Assembly (NCBI GenBank): GCA_020637635.1
Contig: JACKKB010000014.1
Coordinates: 1 to 24,617, forward strand
Source of the DNA: Albidovulum sp.
Lineage (GTDB): Bacteria; Pseudomonadota; Alphaproteobacteria; Rhodobacterales; Rhodobacteraceae
DNA: 24,617 nt
Direction: 5' to 3'
The stretch's first letter is position 1. The number at the start of each line of letters is the position of its first letter. Under the pieces are notes generated by a model. That model did not search any database. It had not been told where the DNA came from and was given only the letters and a program-made list of their open reading frames with translations. Both the position numbers and the translations under genes were made by a program. Shown piece after piece: positions 17,883 to 23,904 of this stretch.

Positions 17883-19064
17883 TCAGTCGGAAGCGGCGCC
17901 TTCGATCGCGGTCGCCACGGCATCGAGCCGCACCACCGCCTCGGCGATCTCGGCATCGGAAATGGTCAGCGCGGGCAGCAATCGCACCGCCTCGTTGGCG
18001 GCAGGAACCATCAGCAGATGCTGCGCATATCCGGCCGAGACGACCTCGGCGGGCGGCACCTTGCAGACGAGGCCGAGCATCAGCCCCTCGCCGCGCACGC
18101 CCGAAAAGACCGCCGGATGGGCGGCGACGAGCCCTTCGAGCTTCTGCCGGAAGAGTGCCGCCTTGCGCGTCACCTCGGCAAGGAAGGCCGGATCCGCGAC
18201 GATCTCCATGACCTTCGTGCCGACCGCGCAGGCCAGCGGGTTGCCGCCGTAGGTCGAGCCATGGGTGCCGACGGTCATGCCCGCGGCGGCCTTTTCGGTC
18301 GCGAGCACGGCGCCAAGCGGGAAGCCGCCGCCGATGCCCTTGGCGACCATCATGATATCGGGTGTGACGCCGGACCATTCATGCGCGAAGAGCCGCCCGG
18401 TACGACCCATGCCGCACTGCACCTCGTCGAAGATCAGAAGCGCGCCGACGCGGTCGCAGGCGGCGCGGATGCGGCGCAAATCGTCGTCCGGGATCGGGCG
18501 GATGCCGCCCTCTCCCTGCACCGGCTCGACGATCACCGCCGCGGTCTGGTCCGAAACCGCGGCCTCGAGCGCGTCGAGATCGCCCCACGGCACCTGGACG
18601 AAACCGGACATCAGCGGCCCGAAGCCCTTGGTCATCTTCTCCGATCCGGCCGCGGCGATGGCGCCGGTGGAGCGGCCGTGGAAGGCGCCCTCGAAGGCGA
18701 CGAAGCCGGGGCGCGGGGTGCCGCTGTCGTACCAGTACCGGCGCGCCATCTTCAGCGCGAGTTCGGCTGCCTCGGTTCCCGAGTTGGTGAAGAAGACGGT
18801 ATCGGCAAAGGTCTCTGCGGTCAGACGATCGGCCAGCCGTTCCTGTTCCGGAATCCGGTAGAGGTTCGAGACGTGCCAGAGCCGCCCGGCCTGTTCGTTC
18901 AGCGCCCCGACCAGCGCCGGATGGGCATGGCCGAGGACGTTCACGGCGATGCCGGCCGCCAGATCGAGGTATCGTTCGCCATCCTCGGCGATGAGCCAGC
19001 TGCCCTCGCCCTTCACGAAGGCGAGAGGCGCACGGTTGTAGGTCGGCAGAACGGTCGGGATCAT
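17883..19064 (-). CDS. argD: Acetylornithine aminotransferase
   Basis: Predicted 393 aa class III PLP aminotransferase. Motifs are SGTEAAELALKMAR (95-108), FHGRSTG (128-134), the cofactor-aspartate segment LIFDEVQCGMGRTG (210-223), and the Schiff-base lysine Lys242 in VAKGIGGGFP. Length and the argF neighbour identify ArgD, which converts N-acetylglutamate semialdehyde to N-acetylornithine; it may also serve as succinyldiaminopimelate aminotransferase, as in other bacteria. ATG 19064 has CGGAG upstream. Upstream on the minus strand a perfect TTGACA (19119 to 19114) is a candidate -35, although no good -10 is seen at the usual distance. Confidence 0.95.
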   Translation of the reverse strand: MIPTVLPTYNRAPLAFVKGEGSWLIAEDGERYLDLAAGIAVNVLGHAHPALVGALNEQAGRLWHVSNLYRIPEQERLADRLTAETFADTVFFTNSGTEAAELALKMARRYWYDSGTPRPGFVAFEGAFHGRSTGAIAAAGSEKMTKGFGPLMSGFVQVPWGDLDALEAAVSDQTAAVIVEPVQGEGGIRPIPDDDLRRIRAACDRVGALLIFDEVQCGMGRTGRLFAHEWSGVTPDIMMVAKGIGGGFPLGAVLATEKAAAGMTVGTHGSTYGGNPLACAVGTKVMEIVADPAFLAEVTRKAALFRQKLEGLVAAHPAVFSGVRGEGLMLGLVCKVPPAEVVSAGYAQHLLMVPAANEAVRLLPALTISDAEIAEAVVRLDAVATAIEGAASD

Positions 19065-19129
19065 TGCGGAACTCCGAATGGGAAGGCCAAGGGGTGCCTC
19101 AAGGGCTGGCCGGTGTCAACGATGACGGA

Positions 19130-19140
19130 GGGGGGGGGGG
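19130..19140. repeat. Homopolymer tract of 11 G
   Basis: Eleven consecutive G on the plus strand, 66 bp upstream of argD and 10 bp beyond the TTGACA hexamer. Such tracts are prone to slippage in vivo and to miscounting in sequencing. Confidence 0.85.
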
Positions 19141-19310
19141 TGGCCGCGAAGCCAGGGGGTGACGGACGTCAGGCGCGGATGCGGCGGCGTCGGGGACGGG
19201 CGAAAGGGCAGGTCCGGTGCGTCATGAGGCAGCGCATAGCGGCAAATCCGGCGCCTGTCCATCGGCATGTTGCGCCGGCCGGGCGGGGCCAGGGCCGCGG
19301 CGGCGGACCG

Positions 19311-19356
19311 GTCGCGCCGGCGCGACTTGCCAAAGGGGGGTGCTTGCTTGTATTTC
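19311..19356 (+). promoter_or_regulatory. Candidate gcrA promoter with adjacent 16-bp palindrome
   Basis: TTGCCA (19327-19332, five of six to the -35 consensus) and TATTTC (19351-19356) are 18 bp apart and about 70 bp before the gcrA start. A perfect palindrome GTCGCGCCGGCGCGAC (19311-19326) abuts the -35 on its upstream side, a position suited to an activator or repressor dimer. No GANTC methylation site was seen in this element. Confidence 0.42.
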
Positions 19357-19428
19357 AACCCGTCCCGTCCGGAAACGGACCACCGACTTTCCGGGGCCCC
19401 GGACCGGCCCCCGACCCGAGGAACGATC

Positions 19429-20016
19429 ATGTCCTGGACCGACGAGCGCGTCGAACTCTTGAAGAAGATGTGGACCGAGGGCCAATCGGCCAGCCAGATC
19501 GCCAAGGAGCTCGGCGGCGTCACGCGCAACGCGGTGATCGGCAAGGTGCATCGCCTCGGGCTCTCGAACCGCACCGGCGGCGCGCCGGAACCCGCACGTC
19601 CGGCCAAGGCGGCCGAACCGGCACCGAAGCCCGAGGCGCGTCCGGCGGCCCGGAAGGCGCAGCCGGGCAAGCCCGAGCCGCGGCCGCAGCCGCGCGCCGA
19701 GGCGCAGCCGCAACCGGCCGCCGCGAGCCCCGGACGCAAGCCGATCATCCCCGCCGGCCAGCCGCTGCCGCCGCAGCCCTCGGCCGGCGAGATCAGCCCC
19801 GAGGCGCTCGCCTCGGTCCGCGAGGTGGAGAAGAAGGCCCGCCGCCTCACGCTCATGGAACTGACCGAGCGGACCTGCAAGTGGCCGATCGGCGATCCGG
19901 CAACCGACGACTTCTGGTTCTGCGGTCTGTCCACCCAGCCGGGCAAGCCCTATTGCGAGGCCCATGTCGGCGTCGCGTTCCAGCCGATGTCCTCGCGCCG
20001 CGACCGGCGCCGCTGA
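19429..20016 (+). CDS. gcrA: Cell-cycle regulator GcrA
   Basis: Predicted 195 aa. The N-terminal DNA-binding domain (MSWTDERVELLKKMWTEGQSASQIAKELGG-VTRNAVIGKVHRLGL, residues 1-45) is the GcrA signature. A long Pro/Ala/Lys-rich disordered linker (about 50-120) leads to the C-terminal sigma70-binding region with RTCKWPIGDP and FCGLSTQPGKPYCEAH (about 145-180). In alphaproteobacteria GcrA binds sigma70-RNA polymerase and activates promoters bearing methylated GANTC sites laid down by CcrM, controlling cell-cycle genes. ATG 19429 has GAGG 7 bases upstream. Single-gene unit, ending 28 bp from the convergent tgt stop. Confidence 0.96.
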   Translation: MSWTDERVELLKKMWTEGQSASQIAKELGGVTRNAVIGKVHRLGLSNRTGGAPEPARPAKAAEPAPKPEARPAARKAQPGKPEPRPQPRAEAQPQPAAASPGRKPIIPAGQPLPPQPSAGEISPEALASVREVEKKARRLTLMELTERTCKWPIGDPATDDFWFCGLSTQPGKPYCEAHVGVAFQPMSSRRDRRR

Positions 20017-20044
20017 AGCCCGCCCCCCGCGCAGCCGCCGACCC

Positions 20045-21175
20045 CTAGAGCGGCTCGATATCGCCTTCGGCGCGGGCGGCGTGGAAGGCCGCGACATGGG
20101 CGTCGAGCCGGCCCGCCTCGATGGCGTCGCGCAGGCCCTGCATCAGTTCCTGATAGTAGTGCAGGTTGTGCCAGGTGAGCAGCATCGACGACAGGATCTC
20201 GCCAGCCCGGAACAGGTGGTGCAGATAGGCGCGCGAAAAGCTGCGGCAGGCCGGGCAGGCGCAGGCCTCGTCGAGCGGCCGCGGGTCGTCCATGTGGCGG
20301 GCGTTCTTGATGTTCACCTGACCGCGTCGCGTCCAGGCCTGTCCGGTGCGGCCCGAGCGCGACGGCAGCACGCAGTCCATCATGTCGACGCCACGGCTCA
20401 CCGCGCCGACGATGTCGTCGGGCTTGCCGACCCCCATGAGATAGCGCGGCCGGTCCTCGGGCAGCATCTGCGGGGCATAGTCGAGCACGCCGAACATCGC
20501 CGCCTGCCCCTCGCCCACGGCGAGCCCTCCGATCGCGTAGCCGTCGAAGCCGATGGCCTTCAGGGCCTCCGCGCTTTCCGCGCGCAGTTCGCGCGTCACC
20601 CCGCCCTGCTGGATGCCGAAGAGCGCGTGCCCCGGCCTTTCGCCGAAAGCTTCGCGCGACCGCTCGGCCCAGCGCATCGAGAGCCGCATCGCGCGCGCCA
20701 CCTCGGCGTCGGTCGCCGGCAGCGCCGGGCATTCGTCGAAAGCCATGACGATGTCGGAGCCGAGCAGCCGCTGGATCTCCATGCTGCGTTCGGGGCTGAG
20801 CATGTGGCGCGAGCCGTCGATATGCGAGGCAAAGCGCACGCCCTCTTCGGTGAGCTTGCGCAGGCTCGCGAGACTCATCACCTGGAAGCCGCCCGAGTCG
20901 GTCAGGATCGGCCGGTCCCAGTTCATGAAGCGGTGCAGCCCGCCGAGCCGGGCAATGCGTTCGGCGGTGGGGCGCAGCATCAGGTGGTAGGTGTTTCCGA
21001 GCAGGATGTCGGCGCCGGTCTCGGCCACGCTTTCGGGCCGCATCGCCTTGACCGTCGCGGCCGTGCCGACCGGCATGAAGGCCGGCGTGCGGATCGCGCC
21101 ACGGGGCGTGACGATCGTGCCGGCGCGGGCGGCGCCGTCGCTGGCGTGGCGGGTAAAGGAGAAGGTCCGGGTCAT
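20045..21175 (-). CDS. tgt: Queuine tRNA-ribosyltransferase (tRNA-guanine transglycosylase)
   Basis: Predicted 376 aa. The enzyme swaps guanine for preQ1 at the wobble position of GUN-anticodon tRNAs in the cytoplasm. Substrate-site Asp93 (TDSGGFQV), Asp147 (MAFDECP), the nucleophile Asp267 in MMDCVLPSRSGRTG, and the zinc ligands Cys305, Cys307, Cys310 and His336 are all present. ATG 21175 gives the normal N-terminus. No Shine-Dalgarno sequence precedes it; TATGTC (minus, 21189 to 21184) with TTCTCT 17 bp upstream ends 8 bases from the ATG, so a leaderless or nearly leaderless mRNA is possible. Divergent from sufT. Confidence 0.96.
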   Translation of the reverse strand: MTRTFSFTRHASDGAARAGTIVTPRGAIRTPAFMPVGTAATVKAMRPESVAETGADILLGNTYHLMLRPTAERIARLGGLHRFMNWDRPILTDSGGFQVMSLASLRKLTEEGVRFASHIDGSRHMLSPERSMEIQRLLGSDIVMAFDECPALPATDAEVARAMRLSMRWAERSREAFGERPGHALFGIQQGGVTRELRAESAEALKAIGFDGYAIGGLAVGEGQAAMFGVLDYAPQMLPEDRPRYLMGVGKPDDIVGAVSRGVDMMDCVLPSRSGRTGQAWTRRGQVNIKNARHMDDPRPLDEACACPACRSFSRAYLHHLFRAGEILSSMLLTWHNLHYYQELMQGLRDAIEAGRLDAHVAAFHAARAEGDIEPL

Positions 21176-21228
21176 GGCCGCGCGACATAGCCCTTTCGCG
21201 CGGCGAAGAGAAGCCCGGCAGCACGGGG

Positions 21229-21259
21229 TTTACGGGCGTGCGACAAAATCCTATATAAT
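21229..21259 (+). promoter_or_regulatory. Candidate sufT promoter
   Basis: TATAAT at 21254-21259 is a perfect -10, inside an AT-rich pocket. TTTACG (21229-21234, four of six) is a possible -35 with a longish 19-bp spacer. Transcription would begin near 21266, about 19 bases before the sufT ATG. This implies sufT is expressed from its own promoter rather than from an upstream suf operon. Confidence 0.5.
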
Positions 21260-21284
21260 CGCTCAAGAACTCACGGGACCCGCA

Positions 21285-21650
21285 ATGACCGCCGCAGCCA
21301 AGGATCCGATCGAGGGCACGCCCCTGATCAAGCCCTCGACCACCGACCATCCCCTCTACGACAGTGTCGTGGAGGCCTGCCGGACCGTCTTCGACCCGGA
21401 GATCCCGGTCAACATCTATGATCTCGGGCTCATCTACACGATCGATATCTCGCCCGAGAACGACGTCAACATCATCATGTCGCTCACCGCCCCCGGCTGT
21501 CCGGTCGCCGGCGAGATGCCGGGATGGGTCGCCGACGCGATCGAGCCGCTGCCCGGCGTCAAGCAGGTCGATGTCGAGATGACCTTCGAACCGCAATGGG
21601 GCATGGAGATGATGTCCGACGAGGCCCGGCTGGAGCTCGGCTTCATGTAA
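21285..21650 (+). CDS. sufT: Fe-S cluster assembly protein SufT (MIP18/DUF59 family)
   Basis: Predicted 121 aa. The MIP18-like fold shows the family motifs TVFDPEIPVNIYDLGLIY (34-51) and LTAPGCPVAG with the conserved Cys72, then MSDEARLELGFM at the end, which is typical of SufT from suf operons. SufT acts in maturation of Fe-S proteins in the cytoplasm, probably by handling clusters or carriers; the exact step is not settled. ATG 21285 follows the TATAAT promoter element by 25 bases; the ribosome-binding site is weak (ACGGGAC). Its TAA stop runs directly into the first inverted repeat of the downstream array, which may also act as its terminator. The normal partner sufA lies 1.5 kb further on, after two inserted genes. 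Confidence 0.93.
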   Translation: MTAAAKDPIEGTPLIKPSTTDHPLYDSVVEACRTVFDPEIPVNIYDLGLIYTIDISPENDVNIIMSLTAPGCPVAGEMPGWVADAIEPLPGVKQVDVEMTFEPQWGMEMMSDEARLELGFM

Positions 21651-21726
21651 TCAAGCTTTTTGGCTTGATTTTGTATCATTCAAGTTATATGGCTTGATTT
21701 ATTGAAATCAAGCAAGAAGGCTTGCC
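21650..21726. promoter_or_regulatory. Array of three phased inverted repeats (operator array) before the SatD-family gene
   Basis: Three 20-bp inverted repeats of form ATCAAG-N8-CTTGAT: 21650-21669 (perfect), 21679-21698 (first half TTCAAG) and 21707-21726 (second half CTTGCC). Starts are 29 and 28 bp apart. All three keep GG before CTTG. Equivalent half-sites alternate in orientation six times, and GCTTGATTT (21692-21700) with AAATCAAGC (21705-21713) also forms a perfect 9-bp stem. TATCAT (21674-21679) and TATATG (21686-21691) are possible -10 elements between the sites. The third repeat overlaps the ribosome-binding site AAGAAGG (21714-21720). The first, followed by TTTT, may double as a terminator for sufT. 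Confidence 0.75.
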
Positions 21727-21728
21727 AG

Positions 21729-22391
21729 ATGCCCGCAAGTTCGGTCCTGACCGGCGATCTGATAGGCTCCGGCGCCGCCGGGCCCGAGCAGGTCGAGCGC
21801 GCGATGGACACCTTGCGCCGCGCCGCCGGAGAGATCTCTGCATGGCAGGGGGGCGCCGATGTCTTGTTCACCCGTCACCGCGGGGACGGCTGGCAGATCC
21901 TCATCACCGAAGCGCCGTGGCTCTGCCTCAGGGCGGCGCTCTTCATCATCGCAGGCCTGCGCGCCGCCAAGGACCTCCCGTCAACCCGCATCTCGATCGG
22001 GCTCGGGGCCGCCAACCCTGTTCGCGACCGGACACTGGCCGCCGCCAGCGGCGAGGCCTTCGAGCTTTCGGGGCAGGCCCTGGACAAGCTGCGCGGCCAT
22101 ACGCTGGCGCTTTCGGGGCCGGCCTTCGGCGAACACGACGCGATCATCCTGGTACTCATCGAGGAGCGGATCCGGCGCTGGACGCCCGAGCAGGCCGAGG
22201 CGGTCGCGCTGGCGCTTCCCCCCGACAACCCGACGCTGGCACGGCTGGCCGCCCGCCTGGGCATTTCGACGCAGGCGGTCAGCTACCGCCTGAAGGGCGC
22301 CGGAGCGCCGGCGCTTCGCCAGGCGCTCGCGACCTGGGAAAGCGAGCTCGCGGAGCGGCTCGGGGCCGCTGCGGCGGAGGGCGGGGAATGA
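21729..22391 (+). CDS. SatD-family protein with C-terminal helix-turn-helix
   Basis: Predicted 220 aa. The N-terminal part carries SatD-family motifs: VLTGDLIGSG near residue 6, then FTRHRGDGWQILI near 46, which corresponds to the GDEFQ-type motif, and RISIGLG. The C-terminal part (about 155-200) is a helix-turn-helix, LARLAARLGISTQAVSYRLKGAG, as in the DNA-binding tail of this family. SatD was named from a streptococcal acid-tolerance locus; its molecular function is not established. ATG 21729 is used because AAGAAGG lies 8 bases upstream; a TTG at 21702 would extend it by 9 codons across the operator array. Its stop overlaps the DUF3307 start (ATGA). The inverted-repeat array just upstream makes it a likely autoregulator. 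The gene body is GC-rich like its neighbours. Confidence 0.8.
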   Translation: MPASSVLTGDLIGSGAAGPEQVERAMDTLRRAAGEISAWQGGADVLFTRHRGDGWQILITEAPWLCLRAALFIIAGLRAAKDLPSTRISIGLGAANPVRDRTLAAASGEAFELSGQALDKLRGHTLALSGPAFGEHDAIILVLIEERIRRWTPEQAEAVALALPPDNPTLARLAARLGISTQAVSYRLKGAGAPALRQALATWESELAERLGAAAAEGGE

Positions 22392-23122
22392 TCCAGACAC
22401 TCGCCGCCCTTCTCTTCGCGCATGTGTTCGCCGATTTCGTCCTGCAGACGCGGTTCACGGCCGAGAACAAGCGCCGGCTGCCGGTGCTTCTCATGCATGG
22501 CGCCATCGTGCTGGCCATGGCCGAGGCCGCGCTCGGGCGCGTCGATGCCTGGGAGGTGCCGGCGCTCGCGCTGCTGCACATCGGCACCGACTGGCTGAAG
22601 GCGCGGTTCGCGCCGGCGCGCAGCCTTGGGGCCTTCCTCGCCGATCAGGGCGCGCATCTCGCCGCGCTTGCAGCGCTTGCGGTCTGGCGCCCCGATCTCT
22701 GGGCCGGCGGGCTCTGGGCCCGGCTCGCGGGCGAGGGTCCGCTTCTGGCCGCCCTTCCGGCGGCGATGGCGCTCGCGGCCGGGCTCCTGATCGCCACCCG
22801 CGCCGGCGGGTTTGCCGTCGGGTTTCTGATGGCGCCCTGGGCCGGGGGCGACCTGCCCAAGGGGCTCGCCAACGGCGGCAAGCTCATCGGCATTCTCGAA
22901 CGCGGGCTCATCTTCGTTCTCGTCATGGTCGGCCAGCCCGCCGGCATCGGCTTCCTCGTCGCGGCCAAGTCGGTGCTGCGTTTCGAGACCACATCGAAGG
23001 ACCAGAGCGCCGGCGAATACGTGATCATCGGCACGCTCGCCTCCTTCGGCTGGGCGCTCGTCGCGGCCTACGCCACCCGCGCGCTCATCGCGGCGCTTGG
23101 ATTCCCGCCGGGAGATCCTTAG
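22388..23122 (+). CDS. DUF3307 integral membrane protein
   Basis: Predicted 244 aa. The N-terminus LAALLFAHVFADFVLQT is the hallmark of the DUF3307 family, with the HxxxDF pattern in the first membrane helix; HGAIVLAM and HIGTDWLKAR give further conserved His and Asp residues in later helices. The C-terminal region has GKLIGILERGLIFVLVM, then LVAAKSVLRFETTSKDQSAGEYVIIGTLASFGWALV, a very typical family ending. About six to seven hydrophobic segments place it in the inner membrane. Function is unknown. It overlaps the SatD-family gene by four bases, a pairing that I recall from other phyla as well, so the two products probably act together. The membrane-embedded His and Asp residues suggest metal or proton chemistry, but this is inference. 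Confidence 0.85.
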   Translation: MIQTLAALLFAHVFADFVLQTRFTAENKRRLPVLLMHGAIVLAMAEAALGRVDAWEVPALALLHIGTDWLKARFAPARSLGAFLADQGAHLAALAALAVWRPDLWAGGLWARLAGEGPLLAALPAAMALAAGLLIATRAGGFAVGFLMAPWAGGDLPKGLANGGKLIGILERGLIFVLVMVGQPAGIGFLVAAKSVLRFETTSKDQSAGEYVIIGTLASFGWALVAAYATRALIAALGFPPGDP

Positions 23123-23149
23123 ATTAAGCGTCAGGAAAGGGAGACCACG

Positions 23150-23518
23150 ATGTTCGGCATTCCCGGCAAGGCCCCGGTAACGCTTACCCCGCGCGCGGTC
23201 GCTCAGATCGCGCGGCTGATGGCGCGCGACAATGCCTTCGGGCTGAAGCTCGGCGTCAAGAAGGGCGGCTGCGCGGGGATGGAATACACCATGGAATTCG
23301 CCTCCGAGGCCGCGCCGATGGACGAGGTCGTGGAACAGGACGGCGCGCGCGTGATGATCGCGCCGATGGCGCAGATGTTCCTCTTCGGCACCGAGATCGA
23401 CTACGAGACGGGGCTCCTAGAAAGCGGCTTCCGCTTCAAGAACCCCAACGTCGCCGAGGCCTGCGGCTGCGGGGAATCGATCAAGTTCAAGGACATGCCC
23501 GGTGGCGCCCCGGCATGA
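23150..23518 (+). CDS. sufA: Fe-S cluster A-type carrier protein (SufA/IscA/HesB family)
   Basis: Predicted 122 aa. The three cluster-binding cysteines are present: Cys41 in GGCAGMEY, and Cys105 and Cys107 in EACGCGES. A-type carriers accept Fe-S clusters from the SufBCD scaffold and pass them to target proteins in the cytoplasm. ATG 23150 has AAAGGGAG 8-10 bases upstream. In relatives sufT and sufA are often adjacent; here the SatD-family and DUF3307 genes sit between. The tail PGGAPA is slightly beyond the usual end and its last codons (23505-23518) form the first unit of the 14-bp repeat array that runs into the next gene. Confidence 0.94.
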   Translation: MFGIPGKAPVTLTPRAVAQIARLMARDNAFGLKLGVKKGGCAGMEYTMEFASEAAPMDEVVEQDGARVMIAPMAQMFLFGTEIDYETGLLESGFRFKNPNVAEACGCGESIKFKDMPGGAPA

Positions 23519-23574
23519 GGGTGCGGGCATGAGCGCCCCGGCATGAGCGAGCGGGCATGAGCGAGCGGGCATGA
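23505..23574 (+). repeat. 14-bp tandem repeats forming a chain of ATGA stop/start overlaps
   Basis: GGCATGAG recurs at 23512, 23526, 23540, 23554 and 23568, exactly 14 bp apart. Each ATG opens a five-codon ORF whose TGA overlaps the next ATG: 23515-23532 (MRVRA), 23529-23546 (MSAPA), 23543-23560 (MSERA), 23557-23574 (MSERA). The first ATG overlaps the sufA stop and the last, 23571, is the start of the TfoX-domain gene. The sufA end (23505-23519) is identical over 15 bp to 23533-23547, showing that the array grew from the junction itself. Confidence 0.9.
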
Positions 23575-23894
23575 GCGTATCGGCGGCCGACATCGCCTTC
23601 GCGCGGGAGCTTCTCGACGGGCTCGGCCCCCTGACCAGCCGCAAGATGATGGGCGGGCTCTGCCTTTATCGCGACGGCACGATCTTTGCCATCCTGCAGT
23701 CCGACGGCTCGCTCTGGCTGAAGGGCGCCGGCGCCTTTGCCGAGCGCGCGAGCGCCGAGGGCTGGCAGCGCTGGACCTATGCCCGCCACGGGAGCGGGGA
23801 AACCGCGATGCCCTACTGGCGGCTTCCCGACGCCGCCCTTGACGATCCGGGCCTCGCCTGCGATCTGGCCCGTGCGGCGCTGGCCGCGCTCTGA
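23571..23894 (+). CDS. TfoX/Sxy N-terminal domain protein
   Basis: Predicted 107 aa, only the TfoX N-terminal domain. Motifs are LTSRKMMGGLCLYRDGTIFAIL (about 18-39), LWLKG, and a C-terminal MPYWRLPDAALDD followed by a helix. In Haemophilus and Escherichia the larger TfoX/Sxy proteins co-activate competence genes, but short single-domain members are common in proteobacteria and have no proven role, so none is claimed. The start ATG 23571 is the last link of the stop/start repeat chain, and no independent ribosome-binding site is seen, so translation probably depends on ribosomes arriving from sufA or the mini-ORFs. It is followed by tpiA after 10 bases. Confidence 0.85.
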   Translation: MSVSAADIAFARELLDGLGPLTSRKMMGGLCLYRDGTIFAILQSDGSLWLKGAGAFAERASAEGWQRWTYARHGSGETAMPYWRLPDAALDDPGLACDLARAALAAL

Positions 23895-23904
23895 GGAGGT
23901 TCCG

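Larger units (their letters stand above)
19065..19428. other. Regulatory interval between argD and gcrA
   Basis: This 364-bp divergent gap holds a TTGACA hexamer on the argD side, a run of eleven G bases, an inverted repeat (CCGGCGC near 19249 with GCGCCGG near 19272), a perfect 16-bp palindrome and a candidate gcrA promoter. I see no convincing small gene; the open frames here lack ribosome-binding sites and recognisable protein motifs. Confidence 0.6.

Noticed and set aside
17568..20048. Long plus-strand open frame over argF, argD and gcrA
   Set aside because: Antisense to argDF and out of frame with gcrA; no domain signature.
21650..21726. Simple intrinsic terminator of sufT as the full explanation of the AT-rich patch
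   Set aside because: A terminator could explain the first hairpin, but not two more copies at regular 28-29 bp spacing reaching into the next ribosome-binding site.
23571..23894. Natural competence regulator TfoX
   Set aside because: Only the N-terminal domain is present and no competence gene is nearby, so a competence role is not supported.
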